From the NCBI RefSeq assembly GCF_016862675.1, contig NZ_BONK01000004.1, positions 1 to 64,000 of the forward strand: 64,000 bases of DNA. The letters run 5' to 3'. This DNA is from Cellulomonas chitinilytica. Lineage in GTDB: Bacteria > Actinomycetota > Actinomycetes > Actinomycetales > Cellulomonadaceae. The notes beneath the pieces are model-generated. The model had not been told where the DNA came from, searched no databases, and saw only the letters and a list, made by a program, of their open reading frames with translations. Below, in pieces: positions 1 through 8,129 of this stretch (positions are counted from its first letter, which is position 1; each line of letters starts with the position of its first letter). The translations under genes and the position numbers were made by a program.

Positions 1-131
1 GGGCCCCACACCAGGGACGAATCGGGCTCCTGTGGACAACCATCACTCGACCGGTCGACAGGTGGACCCGTCCCCGGACCGCGACCGGCACCGGCTCCTG
101 CGAGGATCCACGACTGGGAGGAGAGCATCGG

Positions 132-374
132 ATGGCATTCGTGGCGTACGGGCGCAGGATCTCGGTGGACCCCACCGAGGTCCGGTACGACTACGGGATG
201 GACGAGGACGACCCGGGGCGCGGCGTGCTGGTCATCCCGGTCGCGGACCCGGACTCGTGGTTCATCGAGGGGTGCGACGATCGGCCCCGAGGTGCGGGGC
301 GCGTCGCCGGTCGGGCCGCCCTGCACCATGAGCGGACCGGCGAGTGGCCGGAGAACGCCTCGGTGTTCTCATGA
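132..374 (+). CDS. Small hypothetical protein (80 aa)
   Basis: Small soluble protein of unknown function. The ATG follows a clear purine-rich ribosome binding site (GGGAGGAGAG, about 5 nt upstream), which is the main reason to accept it. The product is acidic in its first half (DYGMDEDDPGRG) and ends in a WPENASVFS tail. No signal peptide, membrane segment or catalytic motif is visible. It is the first gene of the window; nothing coding is seen in bases 1-131. I do not recognise the family. Confidence 0.6.
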   Translation: MAFVAYGRRISVDPTEVRYDYGMDEDDPGRGVLVIPVADPDSWFIEGCDDRPRGAGRVAGRAALHHERTGEWPENASVFS

Positions 375-465
375 CGACGATCCGGGCCGCTCGCCGGCGG
401 CGGCCCCGGTCGGGGCTCGGAGCCGTGGACACGACGGAGGGACGCACCGTGACCGAGGTCGGCCG

Positions 466-945
466 GTGATCGTCGAGTCGTCGGTCGAGGTCGCCGTCCC
501 GCCGCAGGTCGCGTTCGCGGTCTCGCAGACGACGGGCGCCACCCGCCTGCGCTGGGACCCGTTCATCCGCCGGCAGGCGTTCCTCGACGGCGCGACCGCC
601 CCCGCCAAGGGTGTCCGGACGCTGACCCGCCACCGCTCAGGCCTGCGGATGGTCAGCGAGTACGTCTCGTACCGGCCGCCGACGAACGTCGGCATGAAGA
701 TGGTCGAGGGGCCGTGGTTCTTCGTGGTGATGGCGGGCGGGTGGCGGTTCACGCCGCTGCCGGGCGGCGGGACCCGGGCGGTGTGGCGGTACAGCTTCAC
801 GTGCCGGCCGCGATGGCTGGCACCCGTGGCGGAGCGGGTCGGGCGCCTGCTGCTGCGCCGGGACATCGACCGGCGGATCGCCGGGTTCGCCCGGGGGTGC
901 ACGGACCCCGAGGTGCTCGCCTCCGTGTCGGAGGCCGGGTGGTAG
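466..945 (+). CDS. SRPBCC-superfamily (START/Bet v1-like) protein
   Basis: 159-aa protein that fits the SRPBCC helix-grip fold, which binds hydrophobic ligands or acts as a polyketide cyclase/dehydrase. The N-terminus (ESSVEVAVPPQVAFAVSQ) is the usual first strand and helix of this fold, followed by a WDPF segment typical of the family and a strand ending in WRYSF. The GTG at 466 is chosen because GAGG lies 8 nt before it; longer starts run into the preceding gene. The ligand cannot be predicted. It sits just upstream of the T7SS substrate genes but shows no sign of being a secretion component. Confidence 0.6.
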   Translation: MIVESSVEVAVPPQVAFAVSQTTGATRLRWDPFIRRQAFLDGATAPAKGVRTLTRHRSGLRMVSEYVSYRPPTNVGMKMVEGPWFFVVMAGGWRFTPLPGGGTRAVWRYSFTCRPRWLAPVAERVGRLLLRRDIDRRIAGFARGCTDPEVLASVSEAGW

Positions 946-977
946 CGTCCGGCGACGACCGGAGCAGAGGGGCACGC

Positions 978-1310
978 GTGACGGGTGGGTTCGAGGTCGA
1001 CCAGGACCTGCTGCGGGCGCTCGCGCGCTCGTACGAGGCCGCGGCGGACGGGATCACCGGCATCCGCACGACCCCGACGGACGTCACGGCGGCCCTGCCC
1101 GGCGCGCTGGCCGGCACGGCCGCCGACCCTGCTGCTGACGTCGTGCGGGACGCGTTTGGCTCGGTCGCCCGCCGCCACGAGGACCTCGCGACGCTGGTGC
1201 GGGGCACGAGCGGCCGGTACGACGAGTCCGAGGCGCGGGTCGTCGACGGGCTGGGACGGCTGAGCCCACCGGCACCCGCCTCCCCGCGGCTGCACCGGGG
1301 CATGGAGTGA
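978..1310 (+). CDS. WXG100/EspC-like type VII secretion target (small partner)
   Basis: 110-aa, mostly helical protein starting VTGGFEVDQDLLRALARS, the usual opening of actinobacterial ESX target proteins (helix-turn-helix hairpin, about 100 aa). A canonical WXG motif is not obvious, so it resembles the EspC-like branch more than EsxA/B. The GTG start has AGAGG 7 nt upstream. Its stop overlaps the start of the next gene by 4 nt (GTGA), so the two are translationally coupled and probably form a co-secreted pair, as T7SS substrates usually do. Assignment rests on size, helical pattern and the EccD/EccB/mycosin genes downstream. Confidence 0.6.
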   Translation: MTGGFEVDQDLLRALARSYEAAADGITGIRTTPTDVTAALPGALAGTAADPAADVVRDAFGSVARRHEDLATLVRGTSGRYDESEARVVDGLGRLSPPAPASPRLHRGME

Positions 1311-3034
1311 CGTACACGGTGTCGGGCGTGCGTGCGTGGCGCCCCGAGGTGCTCGACGACGTCGCCGACGGGCTCTCGTCGTCCCTGGACGGCTTCGAGC
1401 AGCGGCTGTCCGACGCGCTGCGTGCGGCGGACGACGCGACGCAGACGTGGCGCGGACCCGCGTCCGACGCAGCGCACACCCGGGCGCTGGCCGAGAACCG
1501 GATGGGCCGCAGGATCGTCGCGGCCACCGACGCCGCGATCACCGCGCTGCGCACGGCCGCCAAGGACCTGCGGTCCGTCCGTGACCACGCGGTCGGGCGG
1601 GTCGACGACGCCCGCGCCGAGGGCTTCTCCGTCTCCGACGAGTGGCAGGTCACCGACCAGGGCTCCGCGGTGTCGTCGACGGCCCGTACCGTGCTGCCCG
1701 CGGCGGAGGTCGCCCGGCTCGACGCCGCACGACGCGCTCGTCTGGCGCACCACGTCGACGTCGTCGCGGAGGCGCTGCGCCAGCTCGGCGACGCGGACCA
1801 CCGCGCGTCGTTCGCCGTCGACGGGGCGCTCGACGAGCTGCGGTCGACGGGCAAGGACGTGGCCGCCGGCGTCGACTACGCGCCCCCGACCTCCTTGACC
1901 GGGCTGACTCCCGCGCAGGTCGATGCGCTCCTGCGTGATCCCGCGTTCGTCGCGTGGACGGCCGGTCACCCGGACGCCGCCAAGCGGCTGCTCGACGGCG
2001 CCGTGGACGCCGGGCTCCTCGCGCCGACGGACCCCCGGTACAGCACGTTCCTCGACGGCTTCTGGCAGCGCGAGGCGCTGGAGGCCGCAGGCATCGACGT
2101 CGACGCCTGGGACCCGTCGAAGGGCACCGCCGCGAACGCCGCGATCATCGAGCAGGTGTACACGTACTACGGCCGGCTGTTCCTCGACCACCCCGAGCTG
2201 CAGTGGGCGGGGATGGCCAACATGATCGGCCCGTCGTTCGCGGGCGGCTTCTACGACCTCGGGATGCTCCGCGACATCGCGCGGCGGGTCCAGGAGGCCG
2301 GGGGTGAGCTGCCCGACATCCCGTTCACCGGCACCGACGACGAGCTGCGGAGGGCGATCGACGGGCTGGCCGACATGGGCGACGACGAGCTGAAGTTCTT
2401 CGAGTCGACGTTCCTGTCGATGCAGAAGGAAATCTTCCTCGACCAGGGCGCCATGCACGAGGCGTACCTCGTGGGCGGGACCGCGGAGATCGACCGGATG
2501 CAGGCGGCGGGCCTCCTCGACCGGACGACCGACCTCGCCTGGCACGACATCGCCGACGGCGTCGCGCACGACGACCCCGCCCTGGTGTCCGCCGGCAACG
2601 GGTCGCTGCTGCGCCGCGAGCAGTGGGACATCATCCGGGACGACTACGACACCATGCGCTCCCACCCCGGCACCGGCGAGCTGTTCACGTACGCGGCGAC
2701 CCTCGTCGGCGCGCCGTCCATCCCCGGGGCGCACACGTTCGCCGAGGAGTTCCCCGTGGTCGTCGACCTGGGCGAGGTGCCGGTCACGGGCACGAGCCTC
2801 GGGGAGGTCGTCACCCCGCTCCCCGCCGGCAACGTCGCGATCGCCGAGGACCGGTGGAAGCTCGTCCAGGAGGACACGCTCCCCGCCTACCAGCACCTCC
2901 TGGCCACCGACCCGCAGGGTGCCCGCGACCTGGTCGCGTCGGACTTCGGCGACCGGCTCGACGACCAGCGCCTCGCGTCCCGCGCCGACGAGATCGTCGA
3001 CCACCTCGTCCGCGACTGGGACTACCGCCGATGA
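1307..3034 (+). CDS. Large T7SS-associated protein with WXG100-like N-terminus
   Basis: 575-aa protein. Residues 1-150 form a long helical hairpin of WXG100/LXG type (RAWRPEVLDDVADGLSSSL; a TWRGP motif near residue 48 plays the WXG role). A conserved-looking C-terminal region starts near residue 195 (LTGLTPAQVDALLRDPAFVA) and contains a YYGRLFLDHPELQW block and an aromatic/glycine-rich MIGPSFAGGFYDLG segment. I recognise no toxin motif. No Sec signal is present, as expected for a T7SS substrate. It is coupled to the small partner by a GTGA overlap and to the lipoprotein gene by an ATGA overlap. It may be the main exported effector of this locus. Confidence 0.55.
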   Translation: MTYTVSGVRAWRPEVLDDVADGLSSSLDGFEQRLSDALRAADDATQTWRGPASDAAHTRALAENRMGRRIVAATDAAITALRTAAKDLRSVRDHAVGRVDDARAEGFSVSDEWQVTDQGSAVSSTARTVLPAAEVARLDAARRARLAHHVDVVAEALRQLGDADHRASFAVDGALDELRSTGKDVAAGVDYAPPTSLTGLTPAQVDALLRDPAFVAWTAGHPDAAKRLLDGAVDAGLLAPTDPRYSTFLDGFWQREALEAAGIDVDAWDPSKGTAANAAIIEQVYTYYGRLFLDHPELQWAGMANMIGPSFAGGFYDLGMLRDIARRVQEAGGELPDIPFTGTDDELRRAIDGLADMGDDELKFFESTFLSMQKEIFLDQGAMHEAYLVGGTAEIDRMQAAGLLDRTTDLAWHDIADGVAHDDPALVSAGNGSLLRREQWDIIRDDYDTMRSHPGTGELFTYAATLVGAPSIPGAHTFAEEFPVVVDLGEVPVTGTSLGEVVTPLPAGNVAIAEDRWKLVQEDTLPAYQHLLATDPQGARDLVASDFGDRLDDQRLASRADEIVDHLVRDWDYRR

Positions 3035-3705
3035 GGCGCCGCCCGGCGGCCGTCGTCGCCCTCGTCGCCGTCACCGCGTCCCTGCTCGCCGCGTGCAGCC
3101 CCGCCTCCCCCAGAGAAGAGACGACGACCTTGGGACCGAACGAGTACTCCCGCCTCGACGCGGCCGGGATCGCGCAGATCCACGACACCCGCTTCGCGCG
3201 GTTCGACGTGCGCGACGGTGTGCTGCTCCCCCAGGACGTCGGCCTGCCCGAGGGCTCCTCGGGCACGATGGTCGGCGGTGCGTCCGAGCCCGAGCTGACC
3301 GTCGAGCTCGTCGGGCCCGACGCCACCGAGACGATCACGACCCGCACGCTCGACGTCATGACGGGCGAGAACGGAGCGATCATCTTCTGGCGGACCCCCG
3401 AGGACCACGACGCCGCCACGGCTGCGCTGCACGACGACCAGACCGTGTGGGGTCTTCGCGCGCAGGACGTCGACCGGTGGCTCACCGAGACCGCGGACCC
3501 CACCGTCGGGCAGGGCTCGCGGTTCACGCGCGTCGTCGGGTCCGGGGTCGGGCGCAGCGGCCTGGTCGGGACGGTCGAGGGGTCGGTGAAGGACGGCAAG
3601 GAGACGCACCGGGTCGTCGTCGAGCTCGGTTCCGCCCTCTACACGCCCGACGCGCTGGAGACCATCCGCTCGACCGGGTCCGTCGCGGGGATCCCCGCCT
3701 CCTGA
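3031..3705 (+). CDS. Secreted lipoprotein of the T7SS locus
   Basis: 224-aa lipoprotein. The N-terminus has arginines (MRRRP), a hydrophobic core and a lipobox LLAAC with the acylated Cys at residue 22, so the mature protein is anchored to the outer membrane leaflet. The rest is soluble, with no recognised catalytic motif. The ATG overlaps the previous stop (ATGA), tying it to the large putative substrate; it could be an immunity or chaperone partner for that protein, but this is inference from gene order only. A promoter-containing gap follows before the next gene. Confidence 0.7.
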   Translation: MRRRPAAVVALVAVTASLLAACSPASPREETTTLGPNEYSRLDAAGIAQIHDTRFARFDVRDGVLLPQDVGLPEGSSGTMVGGASEPELTVELVGPDATETITTRTLDVMTGENGAIIFWRTPEDHDAATAALHDDQTVWGLRAQDVDRWLTETADPTVGQGSRFTRVVGSGVGRSGLVGTVEGSVKDGKETHRVVVELGSALYTPDALETIRSTGSVAGIPAS

Positions 3706-3796
3706 TCGCGCGGCCGACCCGCCCCACGGTGGACGGAGCCGGCCCTGTGGACGACGGCCGTCCGTCCGGTGGACGGGTGATGCTGGTCCTCCAGCC

Positions 3797-3825
3797 CTGA
3801 CGTGTCGGGCCGTGCCGTCTAGCAT
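3797..3825 (+). promoter_or_regulatory. Promoter for the EccD/EccB/mycosin unit
   Basis: CTGACG (3797-3802) and TAGCAT (3820-3825) are separated by 17 nt, matching a housekeeping actinobacterial promoter. They lie 42 nt before the GTG of the first EccD-like gene in a 160-nt gap after the lipoprotein gene. This suggests the membrane machinery is transcribed separately from the substrate genes. Confidence 0.45.
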
Positions 3826-3866
3826 GTGGCAGCCCGGAACCGGCCGGGCGTCGTCAGGAGGTGGTC

Positions 3867-5243
3867 GTGAGCACGCCGACCGCCGCGCGCCGCGACCCGC
3901 ACGTGCGGTTCGGCATCGAGGTCGGCGCCGAGCGACGGGACATCGCCCTGCGACCCGACGTGCGCGTCGGTGACGCCATGCGCAGCGCGCTGCTTCCCGT
4001 GGGCGACGAGGGCGTGCTCGTGCTCGACTCCACCGGCCGCGCGGTGCCGCTGGACACCGCGGTCGGTGCCGTCGTCGCCGACGGCGGCCTCCTGCACGTC
4101 GTGCGGCGTGCCGTCCCGCGTGGCCGCGCGAAGCGATGGGCGGCGGAGCGCCAGGACGTCGTCCTGCGCCGTCCTCCCGTGCAGACGGGTGCGCTGGCCG
4201 TCGCGACGGCGCTGGGCGCGGGCACCGCGGTGGCGGCGCTCCTGCCGGGGACCCTGGGGGCGTGGTCGGCCACCGTCGCCGCGGTCGCGCTCGGCATCGG
4301 CGCACTCGCCGCCGTCCTCGTCGCCGCCGCCGGACCGGCAGCGGCCGTCGCGGGCCCGACGCTCGGGTTCGCCACGACCGTCCTCGCCCTCGACGCGGCC
4401 GACCCCGCGACGGCCCGGCTGTCCGTCACCGCGGGGCTGGTGGTCGCGACCCTGCTCGCGGGCGCCCGGCTGCTCGTCTCCCGGTCGTCGGGCACGCCCG
4501 ACGACCTCGCCGGCCCGCTGTTCGCGGCGCTCGCGGCCGTCGCCGTCGTGCAGGCCGTGACCCTGCTGGCCGCGCTGCCGTCCGTCGTGGGGGCCGCAGC
4601 CCTGGTCGGCGCCGCGCCCGTGGTCGTGCGGCTCGTCCCCCAGCTGTCGATCGCCGTCCCCGACGAGCAGCTCATCGACCTCTCGCGCGTGTCCCGCACC
4701 GCGCTGTCCGTCAGGACCCCACGGGTGCGGAGCCTCGGACGGGTCAACGAGAGGCTCGTGCTGCGGACCGTGGCGTCCGCGGAGCGGCGCAAGGACGTCG
4801 CGACGGTGGTGGCCACCGTCCTGCCCGTCGCGCTGCTGCCGTGGGTGCTCGCGACGGCGTGGTCCGCCGGCTCCACCACGGCGGCGGGCGTGGCCGGGTC
4901 CGTGCTGGTCACGTGCGTCGTGGGCGCGTTCGCCCTCGGCCCGCGCGGTCAGCGTGGTCGGGCGGCCCGCTGGGCGCCGCGGGTCGGGGCCGCCGTCGTG
5001 CTCGTCGAGGCGGCGCTGCTCGCGCCGGTGCCGGACCGCTGGCGCGTCGCGACGACGATCGGCGCGCTCGTCCTGGCACTGGCGTTCGCGGCGGTCGTCC
5101 CCGCCGTCGCGCGCGGGCAGCGGTCGGTGCTCCTGTCCCACCTCGGCGACCGCGTCGAGGGGCTCGCGGTCGCGCTCTCCCTGCCTGCCGCGCTCTGTGC
5201 GGCGGACCTGGTCGACACGTTGCGGAAGGTGGCCTCCGGATGA
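3867..5243 (+). CDS. EccD-like T7SS integral membrane protein (first copy)
   Basis: 458-aa protein with the EccD layout: an N-terminal ubiquitin-like/YukD domain (about residues 8-90, beginning HVRFGIEVGAERRDI) and then about eleven hydrophobic helices to the C-terminus. EccD forms the membrane vestibule of the ESX secretion complex and is normally present as a dimer. GTG 3867 is chosen over GTG 3861 because AGGAGG ends 5 nt before it. The gene overlaps the next by 4 nt (ATGA). It differs clearly from the second EccD (6770-8113), so the two may form a hetero-dimer. Confidence 0.7.
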   Translation: MSTPTAARRDPHVRFGIEVGAERRDIALRPDVRVGDAMRSALLPVGDEGVLVLDSTGRAVPLDTAVGAVVADGGLLHVVRRAVPRGRAKRWAAERQDVVLRRPPVQTGALAVATALGAGTAVAALLPGTLGAWSATVAAVALGIGALAAVLVAAAGPAAAVAGPTLGFATTVLALDAADPATARLSVTAGLVVATLLAGARLLVSRSSGTPDDLAGPLFAALAAVAVVQAVTLLAALPSVVGAAALVGAAPVVVRLVPQLSIAVPDEQLIDLSRVSRTALSVRTPRVRSLGRVNERLVLRTVASAERRKDVATVVATVLPVALLPWVLATAWSAGSTTAAGVAGSVLVTCVVGAFALGPRGQRGRAARWAPRVGAAVVLVEAALLAPVPDRWRVATTIGALVLALAFAAVVPAVARGQRSVLLSHLGDRVEGLAVALSLPAALCAADLVDTLRKVASG

Positions 5244-6673
5244 GCGTCGGAGCAGTGCCGACCTGCCTCTCGTGCGGTCGCCCGGTCGACCAGACGACGC
5301 GCATGTGCGACGACTGCCGGTCCACGGCGGGTGCCGTCGTCATCGACCCCCGCACCGCGCCGCAGCCTCGCGACGACCGGGGGGCGGCGCAGTCGCGACG
5401 CTCGCGGAGGAACGCGGTCGCGACGGGGTCCGCCGCGGCCGTCGGCGCCCCGGAGCGCACGGCCGGACCCGGTGCCGGTGCCGCTGCGCTCGGTGCTGGT
5501 GCCGCTGCGCTCGGTGCTGGTGCCGCGTCGCTCGGTGCTGGTCCCGCGGTGCTCGGTGCTGGTCCCGCGGTGCTCGGTGCTGGTCCCGCGGTGCTCGGTG
5601 CTGGTCCCGCGGTGCTCGGTGACGCGTTCGCCGGAGCGCCGCCCGCCGGTCCCGCGCGGCGGCTCGCCGCGTTCGCGGTCGACTCGGCCGTCGTGGTGGC
5701 GGCCGCCGCGGTGGCCTTCGCCGTCACGCGCAGCACGCTCATCGCCGCGCTCGTGCTCGCCGAGCTCGTGGTCGGCGTGACCGTGTGGGAGGCCCGCACC
5801 GGGCGGACCTTCGGGAACCTGCTGCTCGGGCTGCGCTCCGCGCGCGTCGAGGCACCGTTCGCCCTCGGGTCGCCGCGCGCCGGGTCGCGCGCGCTCGTCG
5901 TGCTCGCCGGCGCGGCGGTGGCAGGCGTGGGCCAGTGGTTCGTCGTCGGGTCGTCCGCGTTCGACCGGACCCCGCTCCGGCAGGGGTGGCACGACAAGGT
6001 CGGACGGTCGGTCGTCGTCGACGTCCGCGCCGAGCGGGCGTCGTCGGGTGCTCCCGCCGGCGCCGTCGCGCCTGTCCTGACGAGCGCGGCCCCGCCCGCC
6101 CTGACGCGTGCGCACGCGTCCGTCCCTGCGCCGACGCCCCCGCCGGCAGCGGCCACCACCCGCGTGGCCGCCCCGTCGGTCCCGGTGCCGCCGGCGCCCG
6201 CCCGGTCCGTGGCCGTCCCGCCCGTCGCCGCCCCGCCTATCGCCGTCCCGCCTGTCGCCGCTCCGGCGATCCCCGCCTCAGCGGTCCCGGCCCCGGCCGG
6301 GCCGCAGGCGGCGCCCTCGCCCCGTCCGGCCACCGCATTCGTCCTCACGCTCGACGACGGCCGGTGGACCGAGGTCCGCGGGCCGGGGGTCGTCGGCCGC
6401 TCCCCCCAGGTCGCCGCCGACGAGCGGTACGACCACGTCGTCACGATCGACGACACCACCCGCTCCGTCTCGCGCACGCACGCCCGCTTCGGCGTGAGCC
6501 CGGCCGGCTTCTGGGTGCAGGACGCCGGGTCGGGCAACGGCACGATCGTCGTGCTGCCGGACGGTCGCGCCGTGCTCGCCCCGCAGGGTGCCCGCACACC
6601 CGTCCCCGTGGGGGCGACCGTGCGGCTCGGGGAGCGCACGTTCACGGTGACGGAGGTGCCGCATGTCCAGTGA
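5240..6673 (+). CDS. Zinc-ribbon / RDD / FHA fusion protein of the T7SS locus
   Basis: 477-aa multidomain membrane protein. Cys9, Cys12, Cys23 and Cys26 form an N-terminal zinc ribbon. Residues 78-126 are seven tandem heptapeptides (GAGAAAL to GAGPAVL). About residues 135-260 are an RDD-family membrane domain (ARRLAAFAVDSAVVV ... RQGWHDK). A long Pro/Ala/Val linker then leads to a C-terminal FHA domain (about 365-477) with the GRS, SRTHARF and GNGT signatures that bind phosphothreonine. FHA domains read Ser/Thr kinase signals, so this protein may couple kinase signalling to the secretion machine. It lies between the two EccD genes. Confidence 0.7.
   Translation: MSVGAVPTCLSCGRPVDQTTRMCDDCRSTAGAVVIDPRTAPQPRDDRGAAQSRRSRRNAVATGSAAAVGAPERTAGPGAGAAALGAGAAALGAGAASLGAGPAVLGAGPAVLGAGPAVLGAGPAVLGDAFAGAPPAGPARRLAAFAVDSAVVVAAAAVAFAVTRSTLIAALVLAELVVGVTVWEARTGRTFGNLLLGLRSARVEAPFALGSPRAGSRALVVLAGAAVAGVGQWFVVGSSAFDRTPLRQGWHDKVGRSVVVDVRAERASSGAPAGAVAPVLTSAAPPALTRAHASVPAPTPPPAAATTRVAAPSVPVPPAPARSVAVPPVAAPPIAVPPVAAPAIPASAVPAPAGPQAAPSPRPATAFVLTLDDGRWTEVRGPGVVGRSPQVAADERYDHVVTIDDTTRSVSRTHARFGVSPAGFWVQDAGSGNGTIVVLPDGRAVLAPQGARTPVPVGATVRLGERTFTVTEVPHVQ
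5471..5617 (+). repeat. 21-bp coding minisatellite, seven tandem units
   Basis: Seven in-frame 21-bp units inside the RDD/FHA gene. Units 4-7 (5534-5617) are identical; units 1-3 differ at a few bases. Each unit encodes one heptapeptide of the GAG(A/P)(A/V)(A/V/S)L type. Identity among the last four units suggests recent expansion and copy-number variability between strains. The unit keeps the reading frame, so changes would lengthen or shorten the linker between zinc ribbon and RDD domain. Confidence 0.9.
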
Positions 6674-6773
6674 CATCGCGCCGGGCACCTCGTCACCCCG
6701 GGGCGCGCCCCTGCTGATCGTCGCCCCGTCAGGCCCGGCGTCCCGACGCCCACACCTCCAAGGACTCCGATGA
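6663..6773 (+). CDS. Possible 36-aa coupling ORF between FHA gene and eccD
   Basis: ATG 6663 lies 6 nt after GGAGG, overlaps the last codons of the RDD/FHA gene in another frame, and runs to a TGA (6771-6773) that overlaps the eccD ATG as ATGA. The peptide is MSSDIAPGTSSPRGAPLLIV then 16 more residues. No domain is visible. The strong Shine-Dalgarno and double overlap are what a translational coupler or small protein would show, but the ORF is short enough to be chance. Confidence 0.35.
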   Translation: MSSDIAPGTSSPRGAPLLIVAPSGPASRRPHLQGLR

Positions 6774-8113
6774 CCGTCACCTCGTCCGCACCGGTCGGGA
6801 CCCTGCTGCGCCTGTCGGTGACCGCCGGCGACCGGCGGCTGGACCTCGGAGTCCCGGGCAACGTCGCCGTCGTCGAGATCCTCCCGGGCCTGGCGCGTGC
6901 GCTCGGCCAGCTCGACGCCGCCACCGCGCACGGGGGCTACCGGCTCGTCACCCCCGACGGCACGCCGCTGGACGCCGCCCGCAGCCTCGTCGGCCAGGGG
7001 GTCGAGGACGGCACCGTGCTGGCGCTGGAGTCGGGTGCCCGCGCGACGGCGCCGCGCGTGTACGACGACGTCGTCGAGGCCGTCGCCGACGCCGTCGAGT
7101 CCCAGTACCAGCCGTGGACGCCCCGGGACAGCGCGCTGGGTGCCGCCTGGGGGGCGGTGGCGCTCGTCGTGGTCAGCGCCGCCCTGCTGCTCGGTGCCGA
7201 CACGGCGTCGACCATGCCGCCGGTGCTCGCGGGTCTCGGTGCGGTGCTCGTCCTCGTCGCGGGGGCCGTCGTCGGGCGCGTCGGGCCCGAACCCGTCACG
7301 GGCCGCATCCTCGTGCTCTCGTCGGGCGTCCTGGCGGCCGTCGCCGGGCTGACGCTCGGCGACCGGCCCCCGTCGTGGGGGCTGTCCGCGGTCGCGGCGG
7401 GCGGTGCGCTGCTCGTCGTCGGGCTCCTCAGCGTCCCCGCCCTCGCGGACGCGCGTGAGACTGCCGTCGCACCGGTGCTGCTCGGTCTCGTGCTCGCGAG
7501 CGCGGGGCTGGCCGTCGAGCTGACCGGCGCGGCGCCCGGCACCGTCCTCGCGGTCGTCGTCGCCGTCGTGGTCACCGCGAGCGTCGGCGTGCCGTGGCTC
7601 GCCCTGTCGAGCACGCCCCTGCGGGTGGTGCCGGCACGCACCGAGGCGGAGATCCTGCTCGATCCCGAGCCGATCGACCCGGCCGTGGTCCGGCGGCAGG
7701 CGCAGCGCGGGCAGCGGATGCAGGTCGCCCTGCGGATCGCCGTGGGGGTGTTCTCGCTGCTCACCGTGCCGGCCGTCGCCGCGACCGGGGTCATGGGCGT
7801 CGCCCTGCTCGTCGTGGGGTTCACCGGGATCCTGCTGTCGGCACGCCAGTCGTGGTCGCGGGCCGACGTGCTGGTCGTCGTCTCGGGCGCGATCGTCGGG
7901 CTCGCCGGCACCCTCGTGGCCGCGGCGGTGCTGCACCCGCAGTGGCGTGGCGCGCTCACGGCGGTCTCCGCGATCGGCGCCGTGCTCGTGGTCGGCGTCG
8001 GGCTGGTCTCCCCGGGTCGTCGCGTCGGGCTCGCCCGGGTCGGTGACGTCGTCGAGGTGACGTGCCTGGCGGTTCTCCTGCCGCTCGGCGTGACCGCCGC
8101 CGGTCTGGTCTGA
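6770..8113 (+). CDS. eccD: Type VII secretion integral membrane protein EccD
   Basis: 447-aa protein with an N-terminal ubiquitin-like domain (about residues 10-90, LLRLSVTAGDRRLDLGVPG) and about eleven transmembrane helices from residue 125 on, the normal EccD length and plan. EccD lines the inner-membrane part of the ESX translocon next to EccB and EccC. The start is coupled to a small upstream ORF by ATGA; AAGGA also precedes it. EccB follows 16 nt downstream. This is the more typical of the two EccD copies because it is directly followed by eccB and mycP. Confidence 0.8.
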   Translation: MTVTSSAPVGTLLRLSVTAGDRRLDLGVPGNVAVVEILPGLARALGQLDAATAHGGYRLVTPDGTPLDAARSLVGQGVEDGTVLALESGARATAPRVYDDVVEAVADAVESQYQPWTPRDSALGAAWGAVALVVVSAALLLGADTASTMPPVLAGLGAVLVLVAGAVVGRVGPEPVTGRILVLSSGVLAAVAGLTLGDRPPSWGLSAVAAGGALLVVGLLSVPALADARETAVAPVLLGLVLASAGLAVELTGAAPGTVLAVVVAVVVTASVGVPWLALSSTPLRVVPARTEAEILLDPEPIDPAVVRRQAQRGQRMQVALRIAVGVFSLLTVPAVAATGVMGVALLVVGFTGILLSARQSWSRADVLVVVSGAIVGLAGTLVAAAVLHPQWRGALTAVSAIGAVLVVGVGLVSPGRRVGLARVGDVVEVTCLAVLLPLGVTAAGLV

Positions 8114-8129
8114 GCGGGCGGGACCGGAC

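Noticed and set aside
797..3004. A 735-codon open frame on the - strand opposite the T7SS substrate genes
   Set aside because: It is the codon-bias shadow of the + strand genes: it is low in complexity (Arg/Gly/Val-rich), crosses three real genes and has no ribosome site.
5471..5617. CRISPR array
   Set aside because: Repeats are contiguous without spacers and lie in frame inside a coding gene.
5400..5800. Antisense frame with HRGTSTE repeats
   Set aside because: It is the reverse reading of the 21-bp minisatellite; no start signal or family.
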